A DNA stretch of 64,000 bases from NCBI GenBank assembly GCA_036346255.1, contig CM070620.1, forward strand, positions 10,404,671 to 10,468,670, written 5' to 3'. The position numbers were made by a program, and so were the translations under genes. This DNA comes from Ampelocalamus luodianensis. Lineage: Eukaryota > Streptophyta > Magnoliopsida > Poales > Poaceae. Shown piece by piece: positions 46,749 to 58,043 of this stretch (position 1 is the first letter of the stretch; the number at the start of each line of letters is the position of its first letter). The notes below the pieces were generated by a model that saw nothing but the letters and a program-made list of their open reading frames with translations, did not search any database and was not told the DNA's origin.

Positions 46749-46861
46749 TCTCCATTATTACGTGGTGGCGAGGCACGATCGTGGTCCTTACATTGGAGGA
46801 CCGATGGACGCGGCATTTTGATCTGACCGCCTGTACCATCTCTATTATTACGTGGTGGCGA
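46749..46861. repeat. 90-bp spaced direct repeat at the E/gag junction
   Basis: TCTCCATTATTACGTGGTGG (46749) and TCTCTATTATTACGTGGTGG (46839) are separated by 90 bp. The stretch joins element E to the N-terminal part of the Tat gag; I cannot assign it to either with confidence. Confidence 0.5.
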
Positions 46862-47557
46862 TCACATTGACCTCGTGCTTCCAGCAGTGATCCTCCGATG
46901 AGCTTCCGTCATAATCGATGGAGAGCCTTTTAGAGCTTCTGCGAGAAGCTTCCACGACGGAGAGCAGTCGGTGATCAGCACTTCCTGAGGTTTTCGGAAG
47001 GGCCTCAACCTGATCCGACGAGTCGTCGATCGAATGCTGAGCCTTATCATTCCCACTTGGTTTATGACCAATGGAGGTTTCATTGACACCGTTACCAGGT
47101 GTCGGTTGGCTCCTAGAATTGTTAGAAGCCGTTGGTGAGTACCTATCAACCATGATCGCATCAAAGGTATATTGAACCTCGGGTTGCGGTGTTGAATTTT
47201 CATCACCTTTTTTGCCGGTCGAAAGGCCCGGGCTTGCTGAGGCTTTAGGGTGTTCCGAACTGGTCGGAAGCAATTCCTCTGAAACCGCCACTGATCGTAG
47301 CGGTGTATCCTCGTCCATCCGATCGACCTCGCCGATTTCTGCGATAGGCGAAACGGAGGAGGAGGATGATGAAGAAATTCGTTTTCCTCCATGGCGCGCA
47401 TGCATGCGTCCATGTTGAGGTTGGCGTAGTCCGCCAGGTCGAACCAGTTTTCTTCATCCCAACTTCCTGCCATAACCGCATCAGCGATCACAAACGGGGA
47501 ATGTACAAAGATTTGATGAGCAGAGAAATTCTTCCATGATTCCACGCCGCTCCCCAC
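46862..47557 (-). pseudogene. gag: Tat gag, N-terminal part
   Basis: Two overlapping minus-strand frames cover the region between the primer site and element E. The frame from 47557 begins MGSGVESWKNFSAHQIF and includes AVMAGSWDEENWFDLADYA; the frame from 47405 reads RISSSSSSSVSPIAEIGEVD and continues to VEASRRSSKRLSIDYDGSSS. Both parts look like one gag leader interrupted by a frameshift near 47380. The Ser-rich, acidic composition fits the poorly conserved N-terminus of Tat Gag. Confidence 0.6.
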
Positions 47558-47568
47558 GGACGGCGCCA
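47551..47568 (-). other. Primer binding site of the Tat element
   Basis: The minus strand reads TGGCGCCGTCCGTGGGGA two bases after the LTR end. The TGGCGCC start is characteristic of many plant Gypsy primer sites. Confidence 0.75.
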
Positions 47569-47570
47569 GC

Positions 47571-48240
47571 TGTCGACGATCAAGACGTCGATCTTACGAA
47601 AAGAAAAGGAGAAAGTGACGTGAGAAATCTAGGGAAATAATGGGACTGCTCTTTTATTAATATGAACTGGGTTTTACAGGGTATGCTCTGAGAACACTGC
47701 TTGTTCCTTTACAATGTCAGACCTACAACACGAATCTAAGGCTTGTGCTTTAGTCTGATGGCTCTATCTTCTCCTCCTCTTCCTTGATCCGTCCAGGCTC
47801 CATCTTTAAATAGCCCTCGAAGAGGTGGCGATTACTCCGAGAAGATGTCGATGTGAGCGTTGCGTGCAGTGAGTCAAGTGATGGTTGATAAAGAATCAAC
47901 TGTTCGGCGGTTATATGTCTATGAGACATATAACCGCATGGAGGTTGTTCGTCAGTGCTTCTGGATAAGAAACGTCGTATGGTATGGAATATGCACGTGC
48001 TCTATTCGTCATACGGTAAAGAATATACTTGGAATCAGTTACAAGTATCAGTTCATACCTTTTACGAGCAGTTCTCCTGGTCGAGAGCTTGGCTTAGGCG
48101 TTCGTCCGACCAGGGTACCCATTATGTAACCTCTGGAATCTCTACGACCAGTGAAGTCGTGCACCTCAGGGGTTACGACCATGAAGACGTATGATCTTTT
48201 ATATATTAAAAATAATATATAGAGGTTTTAATCCTCGTCA
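47571..48240 (-). repeat. 5' LTR of the Tat element
   Basis: This is the uninterrupted 670-bp LTR. It matches the split copy at 24539-28794 with scattered substitutions and a few short indels. It carries ACATATAACC and its inverse GGTTATATGT around 47905-47935, and TTTATATATTAAAAATAATA near its plus-strand end. Confidence 0.9.
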
Positions 48241-51200
48241 GTAGTCGATGCTTAATTCTTCCCGACCAGGGTATATGTGGGGGCTATTGATTGAATCTGT
48301 CTTCTGGCAATACTGTAGTTGATAAGTTCATTTATTAAAGACTATTTAATCCTCTCAAGCATCAATGCTAACCAAATTCTCCCATATTTGGCATTTCCTT
48401 AGCACCTGGAGACTTCAAATACACATTTCTATGACACCATTTGAAAAGGATAAATAGACGTTATTTTCAATAAACCCACGGCAAAGCACAGACGATATAT
48501 AGCTTATACTGTAATATAATTCACCTTGGTTGAGGTGGTTATAGAAGTACCTCCACCATTTTACAATATTTTTTACGAGCACACTGTGCCTTCAAAAGAA
48601 CCACTGCTCCTCGCCACGGATAAATGTCATGAATTCATGACCCCTTCATAAATGATATCGTTACTTAACGGATGAGCAGTGAGCACTTCCCAAGTACTAC
48701 TACACTACTCTTCTAGCTACTCCAGTCTGGGGTATCGAGCTAGCCTAGGAGTTTTTTTTCTTCTTATTTAATATATTTTTAAATTAAAATAGGCTTCCAC
48801 AAATAAAATGACAAAATGTCGTCTTGTCACACAAAAACACTGTGACAGACGCTTATCATATACCCAAAACGTAGTAAAATACATGGCAACCTTCCGACCA
48901 GCAGAAGACGGTCTACCGCAAACTCGGTTCGTGACAGATGTCGTGCACAGCGACCTGTCACGGAGTCGGTTAACTGAAGACAGTCTAAATGATTAAAAAA
49001 AGACGTCAAAAAAACTCGCTAGCTAGGTCGTGGTAGCAGACTGGGGTAGAGTCAGTATAGGGTTGACATGTCGTTGTCTTGTCACCGAGCAGGCAGAGGC
49101 CCTACCATGTGGTGGGAACCGGGAACAGCTGGGCGTCAAACGAACCAAGAACCCCTCCGAGGAAAAGTAAAGCCGTTGGGCGCCATTAGTGCCCAGTGAC
49201 TCCTCCATTGCATTGGGTGGTCTCTCATGGTCATGGCTCTGTCACGAGTCACATCACAACAATACCCTGATTCTAATCTGTTATTCCTACGAAACACACT
49301 TCATAATATTATGCTCCTATCGCTACATTTGTGCAGGATTTAGTAGTTCCCTTCAAAGTCCACAAACCAGGGTCATACAGGCGAAGTGGTTAGCAGTGCA
49401 TTTTTATTTTTGTTACCTTGCAGTATACAGAGGCATCTGATGTCTGGTGAGGCAGAATAACGGAGGACAGAATGGCCTCACTGTTGATCATGTTTTAGCT
49501 GTAGCAATGGATGTCCACATGCACGTAAACCGATGCCGGCCACACTTCATTATTGTACCGCTTTCCAGGTGCCCGGCAGACGTTATTCGGCCAGTGAGAT
49601 CCTTTTGTTTTTTCCACCCCCACTTGCGTGAAACAGTTTCGCCAACCTGTGAGTAAGCGGCTCGCGACTGTGCGTACTGGCTGGCCTCTTTGGAAAAAAC
49701 ATCTCTCTTTTCTCCCTGCTCAGCCTCTCTGCCAAAGCAACGACCTTTGCCGACTTTTACATGCTGATACCACCAAACAGTCTACGACTACAGTCAAAGT
49801 GAGCCTGCAGTGCTTACATGGGAGCAAAAGAGCATCATTACCGCCAATAATGACGCAGGAAGGAAGGAAAGAAAGAAAGATGGATGCTCCCTGGCGCCAC
49901 TGGCGGGTGGGCCCAGCTGTCAGGGGAACAGTGAGGGGATATGGGCGGTCGCAGGCGCAGGCGGAGGCGGAGGCAGAGGCAGAGGCAGAGGCAGGCAGGC
50001 GACGGACTGGTCCTGGAGGGGGCATGCCTCCCCCCGTGCCGTCACGTGCATGTGCTGTCCGGTAAAGGCAGGGCCAGGTGGGCCTAGCCGGAGACGTCCA
50101 TGGGGTCTGGGCTCCAGTGCCACGGCCTGTGCGTTTCGTTGCGATGTCCCCCTGGGGCTGGGGCCCAGGAGAGGCCCGGTCCTGAAATACCCGGGCCCAC
50201 GCGTCCTTCTCCCGGCCAACTCGTAGCGGCTTGTACTCGATCGAGATCTCTTGCACGATACCGGATTTATTATAGCTTTGTTGACACGAACAGAGGTTGT
50301 ACAGTTTTATTGCACAGCTGAAGGAAAGGTGCAAGTGACGTGGTGAGCAGATTGGGTGGCTACAAATTAATGGCTTGTGTTAGGACATGAAGAATACCGA
50401 TTGGTGAAGTTACTGATTCACACCACGGCACCTGTTCCTTTGAGAGTTGAGTTCTAAAAGGGAACTGAAAAAATTGTAGATCCGTTACAATTTACTCCTA
50501 CTCATCTTGATCAACCGAAAGGTTGAAAGCCCCCCTGATCGAGTTTATCTGACGAGCAACTCTGAATAAGGTGGAGCTTCCTGTCGGGACACAGGTTGCA
50601 GAGTGATGTTCAGGTGCTAATCCCTCTGTAAAGTGTCCTGCCATGCACGTTCTTAAAGTACCATTTTTTTGCGCTGATATTGCTTTACTGCATGCAGTCG
50701 TAGCAGAAGCAAGACCAGAACTGCGCAGCGCGCAACTAGCGACGTCGTACTCACAGATGTTTTCCTGATATTTCCCTCTGCCTTTCTCTCTCTGCACGTG
50801 AACGCCGGTGCAGGATCAGCAGAAAACTCCGCATGGAGCAGCTTAGTGCTAACGTGTAAGAGACGCCTTTTTAATTTCACACAAGTACCTGGGCAAGATT
50901 GAAGCTTAAAGCGTTTTGATTACATAGCACATATATGTACCAGTTTGCTCTGAGATGAGGAGGAGGGAGTACTCGCCGTTCGTGCGCTCTGCGTGGGGCG
51001 GGGCGTCTGTCGTTCTGCGACCTGGACCATGCATGGCAGATTGGCAGTGCAACGGCGTCCTCTCCGGCAGGTGTATATCGTAAAGATGGTCGAAGTACAC
51101 ATAGGCTGGTTTTTTATTTTAAAAAAGGCGCTTGAATCCCATTCCCACCACTGCCTGCCTGCCTGACCGCTAGATTTCAATCGTGCGTCTAACTCGTGTC

Positions 51201-51350
51201 TTGGCTTAGTTAGCATTGTCACTTCACTTTTTGTCTTTTGATCTCCCCAAGCTGTCACTTTTCTTGACCACGCTTTGTGGTAGTCAAACGGAGTGCATGC
51301 TAGTAAATTTCAGTCACATAACTTGATCGCCTGCGGCGTATACGTTGGTT
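48241..51350. other. Intergenic sequence without a supported gene
   Basis: I recognise no domain. Minus-strand ORFs at 49720-50334 and 50498-50797 lack splice or homology support. The GC-rich block at 49890-50240 might belong to a promoter, but nothing downstream proves it. Confidence 0.4.
49857..50000. repeat. Simple repeats: purine tetramer and hexamer arrays
   Basis: GGAAGGAAGGAAAGAAAGAAAG lies at about 49857-49880 and an array of GGCGGA/GGCAGA hexamers at about 49951-50000. The hexamer array explains the Ala/Glu and Gly/Arg runs in the overlapping ORFs. Confidence 0.85.
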
Positions 51351-51487
51351 TGTTTTTTTGGCTAGTCCGATTGGACGGAGAGGTGCGTTCGAAGGTGCTG
51401 CTGTCATCTCGGTTTGTGTGCCCCCTTCTTTGTTTCTCGTGAGCATCCACGGCCTCCCCCCACCATCGTGCGTCCGATGTTTCTTGT

Positions 51488-51762
51488 TCGTGTCGGCTCT
51501 GTCGCTTGCTTTAGCTCCTTTCTATCGCTCGGCGCGTTCATCGTTTCGGTTGCCACCATTTGCCACCGGCCTATCCTCTTCCTCCGATTTTCTTTATCTT
51601 AGTTTTTTTTACCCACCTCGGCCCCTCCATTCATTCTTTCTTCTCTGTGTCGTCTCTGTCGCTTGCTTGTTGGTCTTGTCAGTCGGCCGCCTTCGTTGTT
51701 TCAGTTGCCGCTATTTGCCGTCCGCGTACCCTCTTTCTGCGGTTTTCTTTGCCTTAGTTTTC
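51488..51762 (+). repeat. Degenerate tandem duplication upstream of the MATH relic
   Basis: The stretch at about 51488-51612 recurs at about 51646-51762. Shared pieces are CTCTGTCGCTTGCTT, CGTTTCGGTTGCCACCATTT against TGTTTCAGTTGCCGCTATTT, CCTCTTCCTCCGATTTTCTT against CCTCTTTCTGCGGTTTTCTT, and CTTAGTTTT. It lies in the pyrimidine-rich leader of the MATH relic. Confidence 0.7.
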
Positions 51763-52124
51763 TACTGCTGTTGTGGGCTGATCTTCGTTCATTCGTTCTT
51801 CCTTCATTCCCTTTTTTGCCATCGGGAGGAGGGGGGTCTACCTCCATGGATCTAGTGCACTTTGGTTCTCGGAGGGCGGTTCCTTCTTCTTCTCCCTGTT
51901 TTCTGCCCATCGTGCTTTTCTCTGCTTCTTCCCCTATGTTTCTTTTCGTCGGATTTCACATCCTCCTTTATTTCTTTGTTTTCAATCTCTTCCTCGGCTT
52001 CTTGTCTTCTCTTTCTTTGGGGTGGATTTCCCCTCCTTCTCTTCTTTGCCTCTTTGGGTCTCAGTACCAACCGGAAGCCACTCTCCCCAGCCAAATTAGC
52101 CTAGGATTTGTTCCGCCGGCTGCG

Positions 52125-52484
52125 ATGGCGGTGCAGTGGACTTCGTGGTCGCGGTCAATGACCGAGACGGTGCGGGTCTCGCACCAGTACACCATCGAGG
52201 GCTTCTTCGTTGCCAAGGTCGTGGGCCCCGGCCGCTACGTCGCTAGCGACGATGGGCGGCTACGACTCGGCCGTCTACCTCTACCCTGACAGTGAGAACC
52301 CTAAGGACGACGCCAACTACGTCTCCGTCTTTATCGCCCTCGCCTTCGAGGGCATCGACGTCCGCGGCCTCTTCGAGCTCACCCTCCTCAACCAGTTCGG
52401 CCTCGCTCGCCACAAGGTTCACTCCCACTTCGACCATTCCCTACAGGCCGAATCATAGACCCTCAAGTACATGGGATCCATGTG
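52125..52484 (+). pseudogene. MATH-domain exon (MATH-BTB family), frameshifted
   Basis: MATH-BTB proteins are substrate adaptors of CUL3 ubiquitin ligases and are greatly expanded in grasses. The ATG at 52125 opens MAVQWTSWSRSMTETVRVSH, then QYTIEGFFVAKVVGPGRYVASD. At about 52250 the frame shifts; the rest reads MGGYDSAVYLYPDSENPKDD, FIALAFEGIDVRGLFELTLL and GLARHKVHSHFDHSLQAES in another frame. Family members have extra residues (about TFT) between ASD and GGYD, so a deletion of about 8 nt explains it. A TAG at 52456 replaces the Tyr codon of the usual YTLKY motif, and KYMGSMW follows up to a possible GT donor at 52485. No BTB domain is visible in the next 3 kb. Confidence 0.8.
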
Positions 52485-55400
52485 GTAACAATCCAATTAT
52501 TTCCCATTTCCGTTTTCAATTCCTAGCCCCTCCTTACCTTCTATTCCTACTTCCTTATTAATTAGTACTAACTACAATCTCAATCACCACCTAGATCCCT
52601 ACCTTCCTTCCGATTGCATTCTCATTGCCACTCCTAGGTTTACTTAAGATCGTTTTCGTATTAGTTAGTTATGCGTAGCTAAAAGTAGGATTAGTGAGAG
52701 TTGTTCGGGTTTGAATTTTACTTTTAGTAAATAACTAAATATCATTTGAGGTTTTATTGTATTCCGTTTTTTTTTTGCCAATGCAATGTTTTTCTTTTGT
52801 ACCAACATAACTTCTGAACTTGTTTTATCATTGCATTTTTCAGTTAGTCTATTTCTTGGTACTGCAGATTGGACGCTGATTTTAAAACTATTGTTGATGC
52901 TATGAAGTTTGTTCCTGGATTGGATTTGATCGATACCTAGGTTTATCTTCTATTACTGCGGGAATTGCTGATCATATGTAGATGTTATTTATGCTTTGCA
53001 CTGACTAGGAGAGGTTGTTCATGGGTCGCTATAGACAACTGTATTGTTTTGTGCTAACTTTCTAGCTAGTATTCTTGTTACAAACACAGAATTGGTGATA
53101 TTGCCACTAGGTTACTAGGTTTGGTGTATAGGAAGTGAATCTCATATGATAAACTGATTTTCGGATGTAGATGCATCTCATACGTCTTAGACATTGACTA
53201 TACTCTGTTTGACCATCGGTCTGCAGCTGAGAATCCTGATGAACTTATGCGTCCATGTAAGGGCACTTTTCATCGCGGTTTTTATGTTTTCTAATGAGCT
53301 GTCGTACAGTTTCATGCCATATCCCCATTGCAGATCTTCACCGGTCCCTCTCTGCTGCATATTCAGAGTGTCGTGTCATGATATGGTCAGTGACTGGGTA
53401 AGCCTTTTGCCACCCTTAACTAGCAGTTACTAACTGCTCATGATTATGATGTCAAATAGGTTAAAAAAAAACACCATTGCCCCTTGAATGCAATATGAAA
53501 TGGGTGGAGTTGAAGATGGGGCAACTTGGAGTTCTTAGCAACCTCGGCTACAAAGTTACTGCTCTTTTGGATTACTGCTCTTTTGGATCATTTGCCGATG
53601 ATAGCTGTTTAATATGAAAACACAATAGATGGTGACTTCTGTCTCACTTACCATGTCTTCTTGGTCACTTGTTGCTCACTGATTTATATGTCTCATTTTT
53701 ATCTCGCTCTTGTGCATCGATGCTCGTCACGTCGTTTATTTTTACGCTTTGCTATTCAGCTCGGCTTATTTGTTTCATCACTTTTGTTTTTGCAGGAACT
53801 TCAGTCGTCTTTCTTGCTCCTCCAGACAGTCTGTGGTAACATAAGTTCTCCTTTGTCCCTGTTTTTTTTGTTAGTTTTGTCTATGCTCGTGTTGTGGTGG
53901 GATAGCTTACTTATTTTTGTTCGCTTGCCCCACGATATAGCGGTTGTCTGATTTTCGTATGCCTGCTTGCCGTGGTTTTGTTGCCTTGTGTTCACATGTT
54001 GCATGTCCATCCATATTTTTTGCAAACATGCTCATCATGAGACGATTATGACTCCTCATCATGAGACAATTATAACTCTGGTATGTACTCACCAAATTAT
54101 CCTTTTTTTCTTTATAGGTTCTTCGAAAATATTCACTAATCTTATATACATATTACTACTGTCTTTCGTTCTGCACATTCATTACATTATAAGTGGTTTT
54201 GCTCGCTTGCCCAATACGGGTGTCTGTAGTCATTGTTCTTTCTTTTGTCATGTTAATGCCAATAGCAGATCCTCTACATGGCTTTCCATCTGCCCTATTA
54301 TGTAAGATTATATATTCATAGGATTATCAATTCGGCATGGTCCATCCTACTGTTTTTAATTTCTAACAGCATATATGTCCTTTTATGTTTTAGGCGCCCA
54401 AAGAAACGTCGTCTTCTCCACGTCATCGTGCTAACATTACAATAGAAGTGCATCTCCAATTCTCCGGTATATTTACTCTCTTGCTCTGCTTATTGACTGC
54501 TGACAAAAGGTACAATGGTTGCATCATTAACCGTGACATGTAAAACCTACCCTCTTCTACTGATGGCATAAAATCCACCGGTTGTAGAAGACTCTACTGT
54601 CAAAAATATAGGAACTGGACTAATTCTATTTCTATAAGCTGCTGCGGCAGTTTCCAAGTCATATACAAACAAAAGGCCAAGCTTTGTGATTACATAGATA
54701 AGGCCATACTTCTTTGACATCTGTAATCATAGAATAAAAACAAATTTGATCTATTATGTGATATCTAACAGCGTAAAATTCATGTGAGACCTAAAATATT
54801 CACCTGCATGGCTACAGGAAAGTCATCCTGGAAATCTGGAGGGAAGAAGAGATCGAAGACAACTAATGCTGGATAGATTACTCCTAAGTTTCATGATATT
54901 GAACTGGGTGCCCAGCCAGGTTTGCATTTAGAACCCTCAAATCTCTTTTAAATTATTTTTTACTTTTACATTCAAATTTCTAGTAGACCAAACTTAAAAT
55001 AGCTACCATTCTATAAATATGGCAGAGTGCCTTTTATAAACCATACATTCACCTTTCAATGTAACCATTGAATATTTTGCATCGGAGTAGAGGACTGCGA
55101 TAGGCGACGAGCAACAGAGCGGATCAGGGGAGAGGGAGGAGTAGAGTATTTGAGAGGTGACGGAGGAATGCATGGAGGCGACGACATGTTGTGGACGGCA
55201 GCGGGCGGAGGTGAATGCGAGCTGGAGAGGGTTAACGACCGGCAGCGGCGGCTACATGTGTTACAACAAATATATGACCGTTGTATAATATGCTGAATAC
55301 GCCTACATGTGTTACAGTATGTTACTTCTTACTGCCTTGATATAGTTCCCTCTTTGACACTCAGCTATGGATGTCTGCCACTTGCACTTTCTGTTCTTTG

Positions 55401-55570
55401 ACCTTACTAATGGAGTTGTGCTACTATAGTTAGAAGATAGTTCACATGTGCTCTATACCAAAGTGCAGCATTATGTACAAATCCATTTCATAGCTTGCAT
55501 AATTCATACATGCAAAAACTTATGAGATAATTCACATGTAGTCTATACCGAGATTTATGGCAGTACCTTA
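52485..55570. other. Intron-like or intergenic sequence after the MATH relic
   Basis: T-rich sequence with isolated AG|exon|GT-like pieces, for example GCGCCCAAAGAAACGTCG after TTTTAG near 54394 and GGAAAGTCATCCTGG after CTACAG near 54820. None gives a recognisable protein. I call no gene. Confidence 0.35.
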
Positions 55571-55615
55571 CACTACTACAAAAAGGCTAATACTGGACGC
55601 CTCATCACAGACGGT

Positions 55616-57209
55616 TGTAGGATCAAGGATAACCGACTAGAGGGGGTGAATATGAGGTTTCTAAATTTAATCGACCAAATTAAACTTAGAGCACGATAGT
55701 TCTAGCAAATACTTCCTAACACAATATGATGACGGAACTACCAAGCAACTTACTACAAAAGGAGCTAATATCAAAGCTAGATACAATTTTAGCTAAGCAA
55801 TTCGACACAAGACAAATGCTAGAATTGTAAATGCGAAATGAGTAAAGACAAGAAATAACCAGAAATGAGACAATGAAGTTTTTCCCGTGGTATCGAAAAC
55901 TTGCCGGTCTTCACTAGTCCACGTTGAGGAAGCTTGACAACTCAAGCCGGCTCTACGAATTAAGCCTTCCCTCGATCACTAGTGGTTGTTCTTCCTCCGC
56001 TCTGGAGATGGTGAACACCAAGCCACTCACAATCTTGGCACCGAGCCTCTTCACAACCTTCTTGAAGAGATCACTGTGCAATCACCGCCAAACCGTCTAG
56101 GAGTTCGGCAAAACTCCAAGAGTAACAAATCAATGACCTTCGCTTGACGACGCTCAAGTGCAAATGGATCAATCTAGTATGGATGCACTTGAATTTTGGC
56201 TCAACTTCCTCACAATGAATGCACAAGTGTGTTTGAGGAGTTGAATGAATGCTCAAGGCTCTAAGGATGTTAAATGTGGTCTAGCACTCTGTCCTTGAGC
56301 AGGTGGAGGGGTATTTATACCCCCCCACCAACAATTATAACCGTTGGAGAAGGAAATCCCAAGTTTTCAGCAACATGCGGTATTACCGCCAAGTACCATG
56401 CGGTACTACCGCACTTTTCCAACCACTCTGTAACGGCTATAACAATGGCATTAACTGCTCGACATAGCCGTTTTATTCGCACCGCGGTATTACAACCAAC
56501 GGACAAGCGGTACTACCGATGTCCGGTCAAACCGCACAGCAAGTTCGGTATTACCGTTTCACGAGAGAATCAAAATGGTGCTTACTAGAAAATGCATACC
56601 GCTACAACGTCGGAATGACCAGTGTGCGGTAGTTCCGCTCAAGAACGGAGGTACTACCGCAGTCCGGTCATACCACGTAGACAATTGCGGTACTACCGCA
56701 CATAGGGTTTGCACTTCGAGCTCAAAAAGATGTCTCTCTGGAAAAACATACCGCCAAGTAACAATCGGAACAACTGAGGTGCGGTAGTACCGCACTACGA
56801 GCCCGGTCGTACCGCGCAACCAACGCCGGTACTACCGATAATCCTAACAAAGCGTACTTGGCTTTCCAAAACAAAATCCATATGCATGCATGATCCTAAT
56901 TTGATCCAAAAAGCACAAGAACATGCTATCAAGCTACTAGATATGATCCCTCTTAATAGTACGGTATTTAACCTATAATCCGGTCTTCCAACCATTTCTC
57001 CCAAGACCGGTAAACCATAAAAAGATCCTAGGCTATTTGTACCTTAGCTTTGATCCATATTGTTCTTCAAATTGTCCTTTAGCATACTTCTACATGATCA
57101 ACCTCACAGTTGGGACTTAACCTTGTAAAAACTCAATAAACATTTAGTCCCATATACACATATTATCATTAATTACCAAAACCAATTTTTAGGGGCCTAG
57201 ATGCTTTCA
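55616..57209 (-). repeat. Solo Sirevirus-type LTR with perfect target duplication
   Basis: On the minus strand it starts TGAAAGCATCTAGGCCCC and ends CCTTGATCCTACA. ACGGT flanks both sides (55611-55615 and 57210-57214), and joining the flanks restores a CAGACGGTTCC repeat of the CACTA element. It shares the GGGGGTGAAT box with the LTRs at 3466 and 19134. The interval 56385-56835 holds about ten copies of the palindrome GCGGTACTACCGC and variants. No internal region is present. Confidence 0.9.
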
Positions 57210-57575
57210 ACGGTTCCAAAGGAACCGTCTGTGTTGAACTTATACAGACGGTTACTTAGGAACCGTCTTTGCAACCATCTATAATACTTCACAGACGATT
57301 CTATCATTGAACTGTCTGTAATATACTATTATCACCGACGGTTCTTTAATAGAGCCGTTTGTGATACGGGACGTATTTCACATACAGTTCTATTTATAAA
57401 CCGTCTGTGATAATTACATATCGCAGACGGTTCCATGATAAAACCGTCTGTGATATTTCATTATCACAGACGGTTCTTAATACGTACCGTCTGTGATATT
57501 TCACAGACGGTTCCATGATAGAACCGTCTGTGCTAATTGTATATCACAGACGGTTCCATGAAAGAACTGTCTGTG
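57210..57575. repeat. CACTA subterminal repeats, left block
   Basis: About a dozen copies of CACAGACGGTTC or GAACCGTCTGTGATA alternate in both orientations at intervals of roughly 30-45 bp. In CACTA elements such motifs bind the TnpA-type transposase protein. Confidence 0.8.
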
Positions 57576-57664
57576 ATATGCCTTCCAATCCCTTCGTCTC
57601 CCGCGCGATGTGTCTCTTCATCTCTTCATCTCTTCGTATCCTGCTCCAGCTTTAGTAGTTGTTT

Positions 57665-57672
57665 TATAAATA
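57665..57672 (+). promoter_or_regulatory. TATA box of the captured gene
   Basis: TATAAATA lies 27 bases upstream of the insertion point of element D. Without D, the ATG at 62036 would follow about 75 bases downstream, so D inserted at or next to the expected transcription start. Confidence 0.55.
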
Positions 57673-58043
57673 GACATCCCCTTATGAAAGGGATTTCTTG
57701 TGAGGACTCCAATTTATTTGGCTTGTGATGCTTAACCAACCACCTGGTCCTAGCATCACAAATCAAATAAACTGATCCTCGAGATATGTATACTTCCCAG
57801 AAAGCAGTATACACACCTCGTTACAAAATTAGACATCATCTCCATTCAAAACATAGAGTCCAAACACCACACTACCAAACGGAAGATAAACAAATAGTAG
57901 AGTTATTACAAACAAAGGCTGACAGGCCAAGATACACAAATAACAGAAGATAGACAGCGGAAGCAAAAGTGCCATAAGATGGCTATAAACAAAGCCAATC
58001 AGTGTGCCTTCAACCCACAAGGCATCTGACCGGACCGCCAAGT

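Larger units (their letters stand above)
24539..48240 (-). mobile_element. Nested Gypsy/Tat LTR retrotransposon (RIRE2-like)
   Basis: The two LTRs match: 24539-28794 (interrupted by element B) and 47571-48240. Both start TGTCGACGATCAAGACGTCG on the plus strand and end ATCCTCGTCA. The flanks ATAGT (24534-24538) and GTAGT (48241-48245) form a target duplication with one mismatch. On the minus strand the order is LTR, PBS, gag, protease, RT, RNase H, a second RNase H, integrase, an antisense ORF region, polypurine tract, LTR. The tandem RNase H domains and the antisense ORF are hallmarks of the Tat lineage. Without the nested elements B, C and E it would be about 8.9 kb. Many stop codons show that it is inactive. 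Confidence 0.9.

Noticed and set aside
49720..50334. 204-codon minus-strand ORF with Ala/Ser repeats
   Set aside because: The central part is the translation of the hexamer microsatellite and no homology is recognised.
50498..50797. 99-codon minus-strand ORF ending LSVDQDE
   Set aside because: It looks protein-like, but there is no domain, splice context or second copy to support it.
51358..51855. 165-codon hydrophobic Phe/Leu/Ser-rich ORF
   Set aside because: The pyrimidine-rich leader translates as Phe/Leu/Ser in any genome, and the ORF covers a tandem duplication upstream of the MATH relic.
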